This document shows, piece after piece, positions 51,270 to 64,000 of a stretch of DNA of 64,000 nt; within the stretch, counting starts at the first letter, position 1, and each line of letters begins with the position of its first letter. This DNA is from Cacajao melanocephalus (Eukaryota > Chordata > Mammalia > Primates > Pitheciidae): positions 1 through 64,000 of the forward strand of contig CAUYLG010027035.1 in assembly GCA_963573385.1 (NCBI GenBank), in the 5' to 3' direction. The notes under the pieces were generated by a model. It did no database searches. It was given only the letters and a program-made list of their open reading frames with translations, and was not told the origin of the DNA. A program made the translations under genes and the position numbers.

Positions 51270-51720
51270 AGGTTGTCAACTGACACACTATTTCTTCCTA
51301 ACAAACACACAACAATAAGCCTCATCTGCTCACAGGTCTATGGGGTTAGGCGGCTAGGTGGCTCTGTTGGTCTTGGCTGCGCTTACTCGCATATCTGAGG
51401 TAGACTGGTTGTTGGCTGAGGCAAGTTGGCCTCAGCGGGAACAATTGGGATGACTCAGTTCTGCTTCTCATAGCTCTTGTTTTCCAGAAGTCCAGCTTGG
51501 GCATTACATCATGGTAATGGCAGAGGCATGAGGGAGAACAAGTGGATTCACGCAAGGCCTCTTGGTATCTTGGCTCAGAGCTGGCACCCCGATATGATCA
51601 TCATATTCTATTGCCCAAAGCAAGTCAAGAGACACTCTGCCTCTTCAGTGACAGGAGCTGCAAAGTCACATGGCAAAGGGCAGGTATGCAGCGAAAGATG
51701 AAGAACTGGGGTGACTAATT
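51270..51720 (-). mobile_element. Old MLT1 (MLT1C-J-like) LTR, minus strand
   Basis: catctgctcacaggtctatg, gcgggaacaattgggatgac and caggagctgcaaagtcacat resemble the older MLT1 group. Heavily decayed; family assignment moderate. A 145-residue minus-strand open frame overlapping its end has no recognised domain. Confidence 0.55.
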
Positions 51721-52086
51721 CAATCAGTCTACCATTGTTTAGTGGGTTGATTTTCCTATGGCTTAGAAGATGAAATTCCTGAATGGGCACTTTGCCAAAT
51801 GAGTGACCACATCGTCCAATAGCTTCCGACATTATGACAGTAAACTCCTTGGCAATAGTACGCAGGTTTAGGGAATCAAGGGCTATTTCTGTAAGTTCTT
51901 CAATGTTTTCCAGCTGTTTTGGGAAGTCATCCCACATGTGGCCCCAGCAGGTTACTTGGCCTGAATGAGAATGAAATAAAGGAAAGGGAAGACTTGATGG
52001 CATTTTGGAATTGAAGGTGTGGAGATTAGTTAGTAGTCCAAGCATTTGCCAATGAGGAGGCCAACGTCACTAATAAACTTATTTGA

Positions 52087-52640
52087 AATTTTATTTTATT
52101 TTTTAATAGTTTTCCTGGGAACAGGTGGTGTTTGTTTACATGGATAAGTTCTCCATATAAGTGGTGATTTTCTGAGATTTTGGTGCATCCATTACCCAAT
52201 GTGTAATATTTTATTCCTCATCCCCCTTCCACCTTTCCCCTTGAGTCCCCAGAGTCGGGGGGGAAAGGTGGGAGGAAGGTGAGGAATAAAATATTACACA
52301 TTGGGTAATGGGTGTTTCATTCTTATGCTTTTGCGTCCCCATAGCTTACCTCCCACTTATAAGTGAGAACATACAATGTTTGGTTTTCTATTCCTGAGTT
52401 ACTTCACTTAGAATAATGATCTCCAATTCCATCCAGGTTGCTGTGAATGCCATCATTTTTTTATGGCTGAGTAGTATTCCGTTATAGATACATACACACA
52501 CACACACACACACACACGTATATATCACATTTTCTTTATCCACTCGATTGATGGGCATTTGTGCTGGTTCCATATTTTTGCAATTGCGAACTGTGCTGCT
52601 ATAAGCATGGGTGTGCAAGTGTCTTTTTCCTATAATGACT
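52087..52640 (-). mobile_element. L1 3' end fragment (L1PB/L1MA-like), minus strand
   Basis: ttctgagattttggtgcatc, ttcttatgcttttgcgtccc, tgggcatttgtgctggttcc. A short inverted duplication replaces part of the normal text (see next entry), and a (CA)n run sits at 52494-52517. Confidence 0.88.
52189..52311. repeat. Quasi-palindrome, 52-bp arms, 19-bp loop
   Basis: Arm 1 at 52189-52240 pairs with arm 2 at 52260-52311 in inverse orientation with about four mismatches. It includes aatgtgtaatattttattcc on the left and its exact complement on the right. The left arm agrees with normal L1 3' UTR order, whereas the right arm is foreign to it. Confidence 0.95.
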
Positions 52641-53149
52641 TATTTGATTTGAAATTTTAAAGAACCCACTATGTGCTAGGTACTACGCTGGGAAGGTGGT
52701 GTGGGGGGGGGGTCATAACAATTAACTAGATACAGTCCTTACTCTCAGGGATTATAGCAGATGTAAGTAACAACACCTGCACTCTCCGACAGAGTAACCA
52801 CCAGCTACATGTGGCTGTGAGGCACTTCCAATGTGGCTGGTGCTGAATAAGATATGCTGTAAAGTGTAAAATACAACCTGGATTTGGTTGACTTGGTACA
52901 AAAATAAAGAAGAATGTAAAATGCTCAATAACTTTTTGTATTGAGAATTCAATATAATGATAGTCACACCAATTATCATCACATGCTCATTGAAATGCCA
53001 GCGTTTTGGATATATTGGGCTAAATGAAATACATTATCAAAATTAATATCACTTGTTCCTTTTTAAATCTGTGGCTACTTGAAAATTTATGTGTGGCTCA
53101 CAGTATATTTCTAGCGAACAGTAATGTACTAGAACTTCTGCAACACAGT

Positions 53150-53400
53150 GTGGCAGTTAACCGTACAGTGAAAAGCCCACACTCTGAATCCAGACTGCCT
53201 CAGAGACAAGCTTTAAGTCTTGGTTGTTCCACTTGTGGCTGTGTGATCTCAGGCAAGTTACTTAAACCCTCTGTGCTTCATGGTTCTTATCTGAAGAACA
53301 GAATAATAATATACCTGCCTTATAATAAGAGCTGTTATAAATCTTAAATGAGTGCATGCATGTAAAATTGTTAGAACAGAGCCTGCCTCATGTACACGGC
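53150..53400 (+). repeat. MIR SINE, plus strand, nearly complete
   Basis: tgtggcagttaaccgtacag, gtgatctcaggcaagttact, cttaaatgagtgcatgcatg, ttagaacagagcctgcctca. Confidence 0.85.
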
Positions 53401-53814
53401 CGTTATTAAGATTGCAATCAGTCCTAAGACGTGGCAAGTGACAGGCCATCTAATCCAACCAGTGAGTCAGAGATGGCTTCCTGGAGGTGACATATAGAGG
53501 GACATTTGAAGCAAGAACAGGTGCCAGCTGCACGAAGGCTACTGGGCAAGAGAAGAGGGAAGCAGAGGGGACAGCATTTGTGGAAAGCCTCAGATACAAG
53601 CTTTGGTGTGTTGTAAGCCACAAATTGCTCAGTGGAACTTGGAATTTAAGGAGGTAAGTGTGAGATTGGCAAAGGTCTTACCATGAAAGGCTTGAAAGCC
53701 ATGTTAGGGAGTTAAGCTTAAGCCTGAGAGCTTTGAATATTGAAGTTGTGGGAAGGAAGAGAGTTTCATGGAACACCCAGGAAAAGGACAGGAAATTCCT
53801 GACACTGAGATAAT

Positions 53815-54172
53815 ATTCAGCCAACTATTGACATACAGTCATGAGTCCCTTAAGGACAGGGCTATGTTCTGAAAAATGCATCGTTACGCTATTTTGTTGT
53901 GTAAACATTGTAGAGTGCACTTACCCAAACCTTGGTGGAATAGCCAACTCCATTCTTAGCCTGGATGGGATGGCCAATTGCTGCTAGGCTACAAACCTGT
54001 ACAGAATGTTGCTACACTGAATACTGTGGGCAACTGTAATACATTGGTCAGTATTTGTGCATCTAAACATAGGAGAGGTAATGTGTTACAACTTTACAAC
54101 AGTATGACATCATTAGGCAATAGGAATTTTTCAGATCCATTGTGATCTTATGGGACAACTGTCATATATGTG
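53815..54172. mobile_element. Probable DNA transposon remnant (TcMar-like, family not fixed)
   Basis: catacagtcatgagtccctt, aatgcatcgttacgctattt, gctaggctacaaacctgtac, gatcttatgggacaactgtc form a known primate interspersed repeat with a CAGTCATG-type end. I am not certain of its RepBase name. Confidence 0.6.
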
Positions 54173-54202
54173 GTTCACTATTCACCAAAAATGTTATGTA
54201 CG

Positions 54203-54305
54203 TGACTGTGTCTCTATCCCTATCTATCTCTATCTCTTTCTAGCTCTATCTGTGTCTCTGTTTTTATTTCTATGTCCATCCCTATCTCTATCTTTATCTC
54301 TCACT
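54203..54305. repeat. Imperfect (CTATCT)n microsatellite
   Basis: ctctatccctatctatctct and similar units over about 100 bases, interrupted by T-rich variants. Confidence 0.85.
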
Positions 54306-54699
54306 AACTTTTCAGGCTTTCCTTTATTATAGGATTCTGCCTCTCAACCTTGAAACATGCTCAGGTCTCCCACTCTAAAACAAACTTCCTTTGATGCCAT
54401 TCCCTCCACCAGCCTAGAAAGATCAGTGTTCAATTCAGCTTAATAAATGTTCACTGAGAATCTACTATGTGCCAGGACCTAGGCTCTACATGAATGATAA
54501 AACAATGAATAAGAATGACTAGGTCCCTGCCCTTTTTGAGCCTATAGGCTGGGGGGAATAATCAATAAAACAGTAAACAAATACACTAATAAGTACATAC
54601 CATTGTCAATAATTGCTGGCAAAGAAATAAACCAGAAAACATGAGAAAGAATCAAAGAAGACTTGCTTGTGTAGAGTAGTGTGTTGGGTACCTATGACC

Positions 54700-55145
54700 T
54701 TCACAATGCTGTGTGACAAAGCATTCCAAAATTTAATAGCTTCAAAAACAACCATTTATTCTCACATATCTGCAAATCTGTTGTTGAGGATGTGTTCAGC
54801 CTGGCAGTTCTGCTTTAAGCTGTGGGTTGGGCTCATTTGGTTTGGGGTGGCTTCACTCAACTACGATTCCTTCTGGGGAGTAGGCTGAAGGTTTAGTGGC
54901 TACCCAGCAGAAGTTCTTCTCATGGGAAGAGCATCAGTACAAAAGGAAAGTGAAAACATCTGATGCCTCCTAAGACTTAAAGTCAGAACCTGCACACTGT
55001 CACTTCCACCTAGATTCCGTTAGCAAAGCATGTCACATGGCCAATCCCCAATCCAGAGACAGGAAAGTAAGCTCTACCCATAGCAAGGGTGTGGAGGTAG
55101 GGAGGGGGTAAAGAACTGAGGCCTAAAATTTAACCTACCATGAAT
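54700..55145 (-). mobile_element. Old MLT1-like MaLR LTR, minus strand
   Basis: gtgacaaagcattccaaaat, aacaaccatttattctcaca, ggttgggctcatttggtttg, gcatgtcacatggccaatcc. Decayed. Confidence 0.6.
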
Positions 55146-55253
55146 GGTTATGGAGGACCTCTTTGAGGAAGTAACATTTAGGCTGAGAACAAAGGTTGAT
55201 AAGGAATCAGATGTAACCATTTCTAATAAAGATTTTTAAAATTAAGTAATATT

Positions 55254-58333
<3,080 letters not shown>

Positions 58334-58455
58334 CTCCTTTCTCCTTTTCTTCTTTTGGTTTATTTTTGTTATTCCCTCCTTCCCCTCCTTTTCTTCTTCT
58401 CTTTCTTGCTGTCTTCCTCCCTTTTCCATTCATTTCTTTATTTTTCTGTTTACTT
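58334..58455. repeat. Pyrimidine-rich tract
   Basis: About 120 bases almost entirely C and T on the + strand (cctccttcccctccttttct). It makes misleading low-complexity reading frames. Confidence 0.85.
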
Positions 58456-58582
58456 TTCAGCAAGAAAATAAAGAGTAAACTAGGCAATGTTAGATTCTTT
58501 AAACTAAGAGTAATTGAAGATAGATAAATTAGAATTTTACAATAAAGATAGTACTGTTAAAGTTGTCAGTATAAAAATAAAG

Positions 58583-58879
<297 letters not shown>

Positions 58880-58884
58880 TCACT

Positions 58885-59164
58885 TGGCCAGACCTGGCAG
58901 CTCATGCCTGTAATCCTAGCACTTTGGGAGGTTGAGGCAGGAGGATTGCTTGGGTTCAGGAGTTCCAGACAAGCCTGGTCAATATGGCAAAACCCTATCT
59001 CTACTGAAACTATAAAATTTATCTGGGCATGGTGGTGTGCGCCTGTAGTCCCAGCTACTCAGGAGGCTGCAGGAGAATCGCTTGAACCTGAGGAGGTTGT
59101 AGTGAGCCGAGATCACAGCACTGCACTCCAGCCTGGCTGACAGAGCAAGACCTTGTCTCAAAAA
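58885..59164 (+). mobile_element. Alu, plus strand (second of two)
   Basis: ggccagacctggcagctcat ... cactccagcctggctgacag. The copies of cactt(g) before (58880) and agtcacttg after (59164) suggest a duplication shared with the first Alu's tail (tagtcacttg). Confidence 0.9.
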
Positions 59165-59169
59165 GTCAC

Positions 59170-59662
59170 TTGTGTTCAAAAAATCTGACAAGTGGAGCCT
59201 TAAAAGGCCATGAAGGGAGGTTCTCATGCATAAACAATTACAAAACACTTGGTAAAAAAGCCACAATCTTGCACAAAGGCCATTGCAACCTTGCAAAAAC
59301 CTTACCAAAAAAAAAAAAAAACCTTTTGTGAGGACATGAGGACATCTACCCACCAACTGCCTGTCCAGTCCTGAATTGGCACCACCCTTGTTATTAATCC
59401 TTTTAGCCAAGAGTAATTATCTCAAAAGAATTATGTAATCCTCTTGATTTTTCCTTTAAAAACATCTATCTTCCTTTTCCTCCCTGAATATATACATTAT
59501 TAGGTTGATGCAAAAGTAATCTCAGCTTTTGCCATTACTTTGAATTAGTTTTGCACACCAACTTCATAGTTTACTATGACATACCTATTTCCATTGCAAT
59601 ACCCTATTTCCAAATAAATATAATTTTATTGTAGGGAGGCTAATCATCTATTAGTGATTTAG
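59170..59662 (+). mobile_element. Probable ERV1-type 5' LTR, plus strand
   Basis: The segment contains a TATA-poor pyrimidine stretch, then aataaatataattttattgt (poly(A) region) and ends near ...aggttgaca. A primer-binding-like segment (tggtgttggaagcgggatct) follows directly. A MADE1 at 59500 is inserted in it. It is a noncoding remnant of an old endogenous retrovirus; family not named. Confidence 0.5.
59500..59565. mobile_element. MADE1, third copy, decayed
   Basis: ttaggttgatgcaaaagtaa on the left; on the right tagttttgcacaccaactt is a damaged terminal repeat. Confidence 0.85.
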
Positions 59663-60245
59663 GTTGACATACATGGTGTTGGAAGCGGGATCTGAAGAAA
59701 TGTCATTATCAGGAGGAACTGGCAATTTGTGGAGTCAGTGCTCAGCAGTCGCTTGAGCCCTTTGAGTTCCACTTCCATGGTTTGCCTTTCGTGGCTGGCC
59801 TCTTCTGCCCTGGTGAGTCTTCTTTCATGCCAAGCCTCCCTCTTTTGGTAGAGATTGTTTGGCTTCATTTTGGATTTGCTTTGGTTACAAGGCTGCCTTA
59901 ATAAAGGACCTTACAACACTGCTGGGATTATAAAAGATGTTTTGTCTTTTCTGACATGTCTTTTCTCGCATAAAGATAAGTGTCCTTCTGGTTGGAGTAC
60001 TCTGGTTTCTATAGAATTTACATCTGTCTGCGAGGCATGTCCTCTCTGGCAAATTTACTTTTGGTTCTTTTTATGTTCCTATTTAACATTTTGTTTGACC
60101 TGCATGCCTGGGTTAAAAATTTTTTTGAGTACTCTGGTTTTGTTTTCATTTTGGTTTGGTTATGTATGTCTATAAATGATTTGGCTCTTTTCCCTTGCTT
60201 GCTTCTACAGATCTTCCAAAGGCAAAAGCAAGCATTCTAAATGGC
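59663..60245 (+). mobile_element. Probable ERV1 5' leader (untranslated), degenerate
   Basis: Starts with the primer-binding-like segment and continues with T/G-rich sequence (ggtttgctttggttacaagg, tgccttaataaaggacctta) typical of leaders in the HERV-H/MER4 neighbourhood. No gag, pol or env frame follows; the L1 begins at about 60540. Short open frames here carry no retroviral domain. Confidence 0.45.
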
Positions 60246-60539
60246 GGGTGCAGGATGGCTAGTGAAAAGCTAGTAGGGTAGTTGTCACCATTTAAAACAC
60301 TGGGCCAAACTCCCGACATTCTCTAGCAGGATTCATAGGATTTTCTTTGCTCTTGGGGGATTAATTAGAAATGGAATGGGATTCTCCAAAATTAAAGCAT
60401 GCTAGGTTTTATGGTACTCCAGTTGGCTGTATTATGGCCCATTCTGTTATTCTCATGCCCGTTTAAAAACTAACAGACTACATAAAGAAAAGTTTAGAGC
60501 TCAAATGGTAATTATTTGAACTCTCTAAAAAACACTTAC

Positions 60540-62255
60540 CATAGAAGATGGCCAATAGAAGCCTCCAGTGATCATTCCCCTTCCCTGACAGAAACAACAA
60601 ATTGAACAACTATCCATACAAAAAGCACTTTCCTAAGAACCAAAAATCAGATTATCACAGTATCTGGTTTATTAAGGAAAGAGACACCGAAGAGGGGAGG
60701 AAAGACAGTCTAGAATTGCCAACACCACCCTTCCCTCAATCCCTGGCAGTGACTGTGTGGCACAGAGACAATCTGTGTACTTGAGAGAGGGAGTGTGCGG
60801 TGATTATTGGATGCTGCACTGGAACTCAGGGATGCCCCATGACAACAGAAAGCAACGCAGGGCAGAACTCAGCTGGCACCCATGGAGGGAGCATTTAGAT
60901 CAGCCCTAGACAGAAGCAAATTGCCCATCCTCGTAATGGGAACCTGACTTCTGGTAAGCATCACCACTACTGACTTAAGTGCTCTTGGGTTCTAAATAAA
61001 CTTTAAAGGCAGTCTAGGCCACAAAAACTGCCATTCCTGGGCAAGTCCTGGTGCTCTGCTAGACTCAGAGATAGTGGGCTTTGGGGACAGTTTACCTAGT
61101 GAGACACTAGCCAGAGTGGCCAAGTGAGTGCTTGAACCACTCATTCCCCAACCCTAGGAGGTGCAGCTCACAGCTTTAGGAAAGACTCCTTCCTTCTGCT
61201 TGAGGACAGGGGAGAGAAGAGTAAAGATGACTATGTCTTGCAACTTGGATAGCAGCTCAACTATAGTAGATTAGGGCACCAGGTGGAGTTCTGAGGTCCA
61301 GGCTGGCCCTAACTCCTGGAAGGCATTTCTAAACACATCCTCGGCCAGAAGAGAAGCTGTTGCCTCGAAGGGAAGGATCCAGTCCTGGAAGAATTTACTA
61401 CCTGCTGTTTAAAGAGCACTTGGGCTCTGAATAATCAGCAAAGGTAGCCAGGCATTATTTGCCACAGGCCTTGGGTGATACTCAGAGCTGTGCTGGCTTC
61501 AGATGTGATCCAGCAAATTCCTAGCTGTGGTGGGTATGGGGAGAGACCCCCTCCTGCTTGAGGAAAGGAGAAAGAATAGTAAAGGTGACTGTCTTGCAGT
61601 GTGGGTACCAGCTCGGCTAGCTGGGTAGAGCACAAAGTAGGCTTCTGGGGTCTCTCATTGCAGGCCTTGGTGCCTGGATGGCATTTTGGACTTGCTGTGG
61701 GCCAAAGGGGAGGTAAATACCCTGAAAAGAGAGACTCAGGACTGGAGGCATTCACCGCAACCTGACTGAAGAGTCGTTGGGCTTTGAGCGAACATCAGCC
61801 GTAGCCAGAAAGTACCTGCTGCAGGCCTGGGGTGGTGCTGGAAATAGAGAGAGACTCCCACTGCTTAGGGAAAGGGGAGGGAAGAGTGGGAAGGGCTTTG
61901 TCTTGAGGTTTGGGTGACAGCTCAGCTATACTGGAATAGAGCACCAGGTAGATTCTTAAGATTCTCAACTCCAGGACCTGGCGCTTGAACAGAATCTCTG
62001 AACCCACCTAGGACTAGGGAAACTTGTCATCATGAAGATGACATAAGCCTGGCTGGATGTGCCACCTGCTGATGGTAGAGTCCTTGGGCTTTGAGTAAAC
62101 ATAGGCAGAAGCCAGGCAATGATCCCTGTGGGCCTTGGATGAGACCAAGTGCTGTGCTGGCTTTGGGTCTGACCCAGGGCAGTTCAAGTGGTAGTGGCCA
62201 CAGGGGTACTTATGTCACCCCTCTCCCAGTTCCAAGCATCTCAGCATGCAGAGAG

Positions 62256-62302
<47 letters not shown>

Positions 62303-63007
62303 CTGTGCTTAGGGGAAAGTAAAGGAAGAGAACAAGAGTCTCTGCCTGGTAATCTGGGAAATTCTCCCAGATCTTACCTAAGACCATCAAGGTGCTACCT
62401 CTATGAGTCTGCAAGAGCCACAGCGTTACTAGGCTTGGGTGCCCCCTAAAGCAAATACGGCTGCAGTGACCAAAGACTTAGATCACAAAACCGAAGTCCC
62501 TTCAAATACCAGGAAAGCTTTCTCAAGTTGAACAGGTACAAACAAGCCTAGACTGCAAAGACTACAGTAACTACCCAACTTCAATGCCCAGACACCAACA
62601 GACAACCACAAGCATCAAGACCATTCAGGAAAACATGACCTCACCAAAAGAACTAAATAAGACACAAGTGACTAATCCTAGAGAGACAGAGATATGCGAC
62701 CCTTCAGACAGAGAATTCAAAAACGTTGTTTTGAGGAAGCTCAGTGAAATTCAAGATATATAGTGAAGGAATTTTGAATCCTATATGATAAATTAAACAA
62801 AGGGATTAAAATAATTAAAAAGAATCAAGCAGAAATCCTGGAGCTGACAATGAAAAAATAAAAATAAACCAACAAACGAAAATGAAAATAAAAAAAATTA
62901 AAAAAAAGAAGAAAAGAAATCCCAGAGCTGAAAAAAGCACATGACAAACTGAAGAATGCATCAAAGTCTCTGAATACCAGAATTAATCAAGCAAAAGAAA
63001 GAATTAG
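60540..63007 (+). mobile_element. L1 5' UTR and start of ORF1 region (L1PA/L1PB-like)
   Basis: catagaagatggccaataga opens the element. gcagtctaggccacaaaaac and the roughly 330-base internal repeats of the 5' UTR follow (starting near 61420, 61775 and 62080), each with a 'gggctttgag' phrase. Then the ORF1-leading text gaccattcaggaaaacatga. The 5' UTR would hold the L1 promoter. ORF1 has stops and is not intact. It is interrupted at 63008 and continues to the window edge. Confidence 0.92.
62245..62301. repeat. (GA)n microsatellite inside the L1 5' UTR
   Basis: gagagagagagacagaaaga then about 17 GA units. It seems to have grown from an agagagaga motif of the L1 5' UTR. Confidence 0.93.
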
Positions 63008-63515
63008 CAATCCCATTACTGGGTATATACTTAAAGGATTATAAATCATTCTACTATAAAGACACATGCATACGTGTGTTTATTGCAGCACTGTTCACAA
63101 TAGCAAAGACTTGGAACCAACCCAAATGCCCATCAATGAGAGACTGGATAAAGAAAACGCGGCACATATACACCATGGAGCACTACGCAGACATACAAAA
63201 GGATGTATGTCCTTTGCACGAACATGGAGGAAGCTGGAAACTATCATTCTCAGCAAACTAACACAAGAACATAAAACCAAACACCACATGTTCTCACTTA
63301 TAAGTGGGAGGTGAACAAGAGCACACATGGAGACAGGGAGTGGAATATCGCACACCGGGGCCTATTGGGATGTGGGGAGCTGGGAGGGGATAGCATTAGG
63401 ACACATATCTAATGTAGATGATGGGTTGATGGGTGCAGTAAATCACCATGGCATGTGTATACCTATGTAACAAATCTGCATGTTCTGCACATATATCCCA
63501 GAAATTAAAGTATAA

Positions 63516-63548
<33 letters not shown>
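63008..63548 (+). mobile_element. 5'-truncated L1 3' end inserted into the older L1
   Basis: caatcccattactgggtata (ORF2 end) to the 3' UTR and a tail that became (TAA)n. Flanked by gaaagaattag at 62997-63007 and 63549-63559, an 11-base target-site duplication in the host L1 ORF1. Confidence 0.95.
63513..63548. repeat. (TAA)n microsatellite, the L1 tail
   Basis: About 11 TAA units at the 3' end of the inserted L1. Confidence 0.93.
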
Positions 63549-63550
<2 letters not shown>

Positions 63551-64000
63551 AAGAATTAGTGAGCTTTAAGACAGGCTATTTGAAAATACACAGTAAGAAG
63601 ATTTTTTTTAAGTACAAAAAAGAAAGAAGCATGCCTATATGATCTAGAAAATAGATTTAAAGAGCAAATAGAAGAGTTATTGGCCTTAAAGAGAAGGTAG
63701 AGATAGAGATTGGGGTAGGAAGTTTATTCAAAAGAATAATATCAGGGAGCTTTCTAAACCTAGAGAAAGATATCAGTATTCTAGTACAAGAAGGTTGTAG
63801 AACACCAAGCAGATTTGATTTAACCAAAAGAACACGATCTTACAGCATTTAATAATCAAAAGCCCCAAGGTGAGGAATAAAGAAAGGATCCTAAAATCAG
63901 CAAGAGAAAAGAAACATACAAAGGAGCTCCAACATATTTTGGCAGCAGACTTCTCAGTGGAAACCTTACAGTCCAGGAGAGAGTGGCATGGCATGTTTAA
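63549..64000 (+). mobile_element. Older L1 ORF1 region resumes, runs off the window
   Basis: gagctttaagacaggctatt, taaagagaaggtagagatag, aggaataaagaaaggatcct and ggcagcagacttctcagtgg are L1 ORF1 phrases. The reading frame is broken in places. ORF2 would lie outside the window. Confidence 0.88.

Noticed and set aside
51608..52045. 145-residue minus-strand open frame
   Set aside because: The longest non-repeat-looking frame outside HSD17B2 and the Alus, but it has no recognised domain, partly overlaps an old LTR, and has no splice or promoter support.

Overview
The window is primate nuclear DNA. It is packed with Alu, L1, MaLR and ERV1-type LTRs, MIR, Tigger and three copies of the MADE1 (Hsmar1-derived) mini-element. 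MADE1 together with AluS-like copies points to an anthropoid primate. There is no sign of a bacterial, plasmid or viral genome, no operon and no CRISPR array.

The only protein-coding gene I can support is a 17-beta-hydroxysteroid dehydrogenase type 2 gene (HSD17B2), on the + strand. Its last four coding exons lie at 10331-10543, 12317-12502, 27157-27294 and 34617-34978, followed by an ATTAAA poly(A) signal at 35047. The joined exons give 299 residues. With the 88 expected from exon 1, which I do not find here, the total is 387, the length I recall for the human enzyme. All catalytic motifs are present and every splice junction keeps frame. Compared with my memory of the human protein, roughly one residue in seven differs, so this looks like a non-human anthropoid. 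A New World monkey is my best guess, but the sequence alone does not prove it.

Layout: 1-10330 is intron 1, made of L1 pieces, MaLR LTRs, a 5S rRNA pseudogene and a 1.9-kb truncated L1. 10331-34978 holds exons 2-5 with repeat-rich introns; intron 3 carries an L1 of about 4 kb interrupted by three Alus, and intron 4 carries an ERV1-type LTR and several Alus. 35070-64000 is intergenic and consists of nested MaLR and MER5A elements, a Tigger transposon, L1 fragments, Alus, a probable ERV1 LTR plus leader, and the 5' end of an L1 that runs off the window at 64000.

The most unusual signal is structural rather than coding. Three places carry inverted copies of nearby sequence of the kind expected from template switching during replication: 3766-3796 against 4602-4632 (31 bp, perfect); 35305-35431 against 37443-37569 (127 bp, one mismatch), combined with a perfect 97-bp direct copy (35209-35305 against 37562-37658); and a 52-bp-arm quasi-palindrome at 52189-52311. 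I found no credible undescribed gene system. Repeat names and borders come from recognising consensus sequences from memory, so borders are good to about 5-30 bases unless a target-site duplication is cited.
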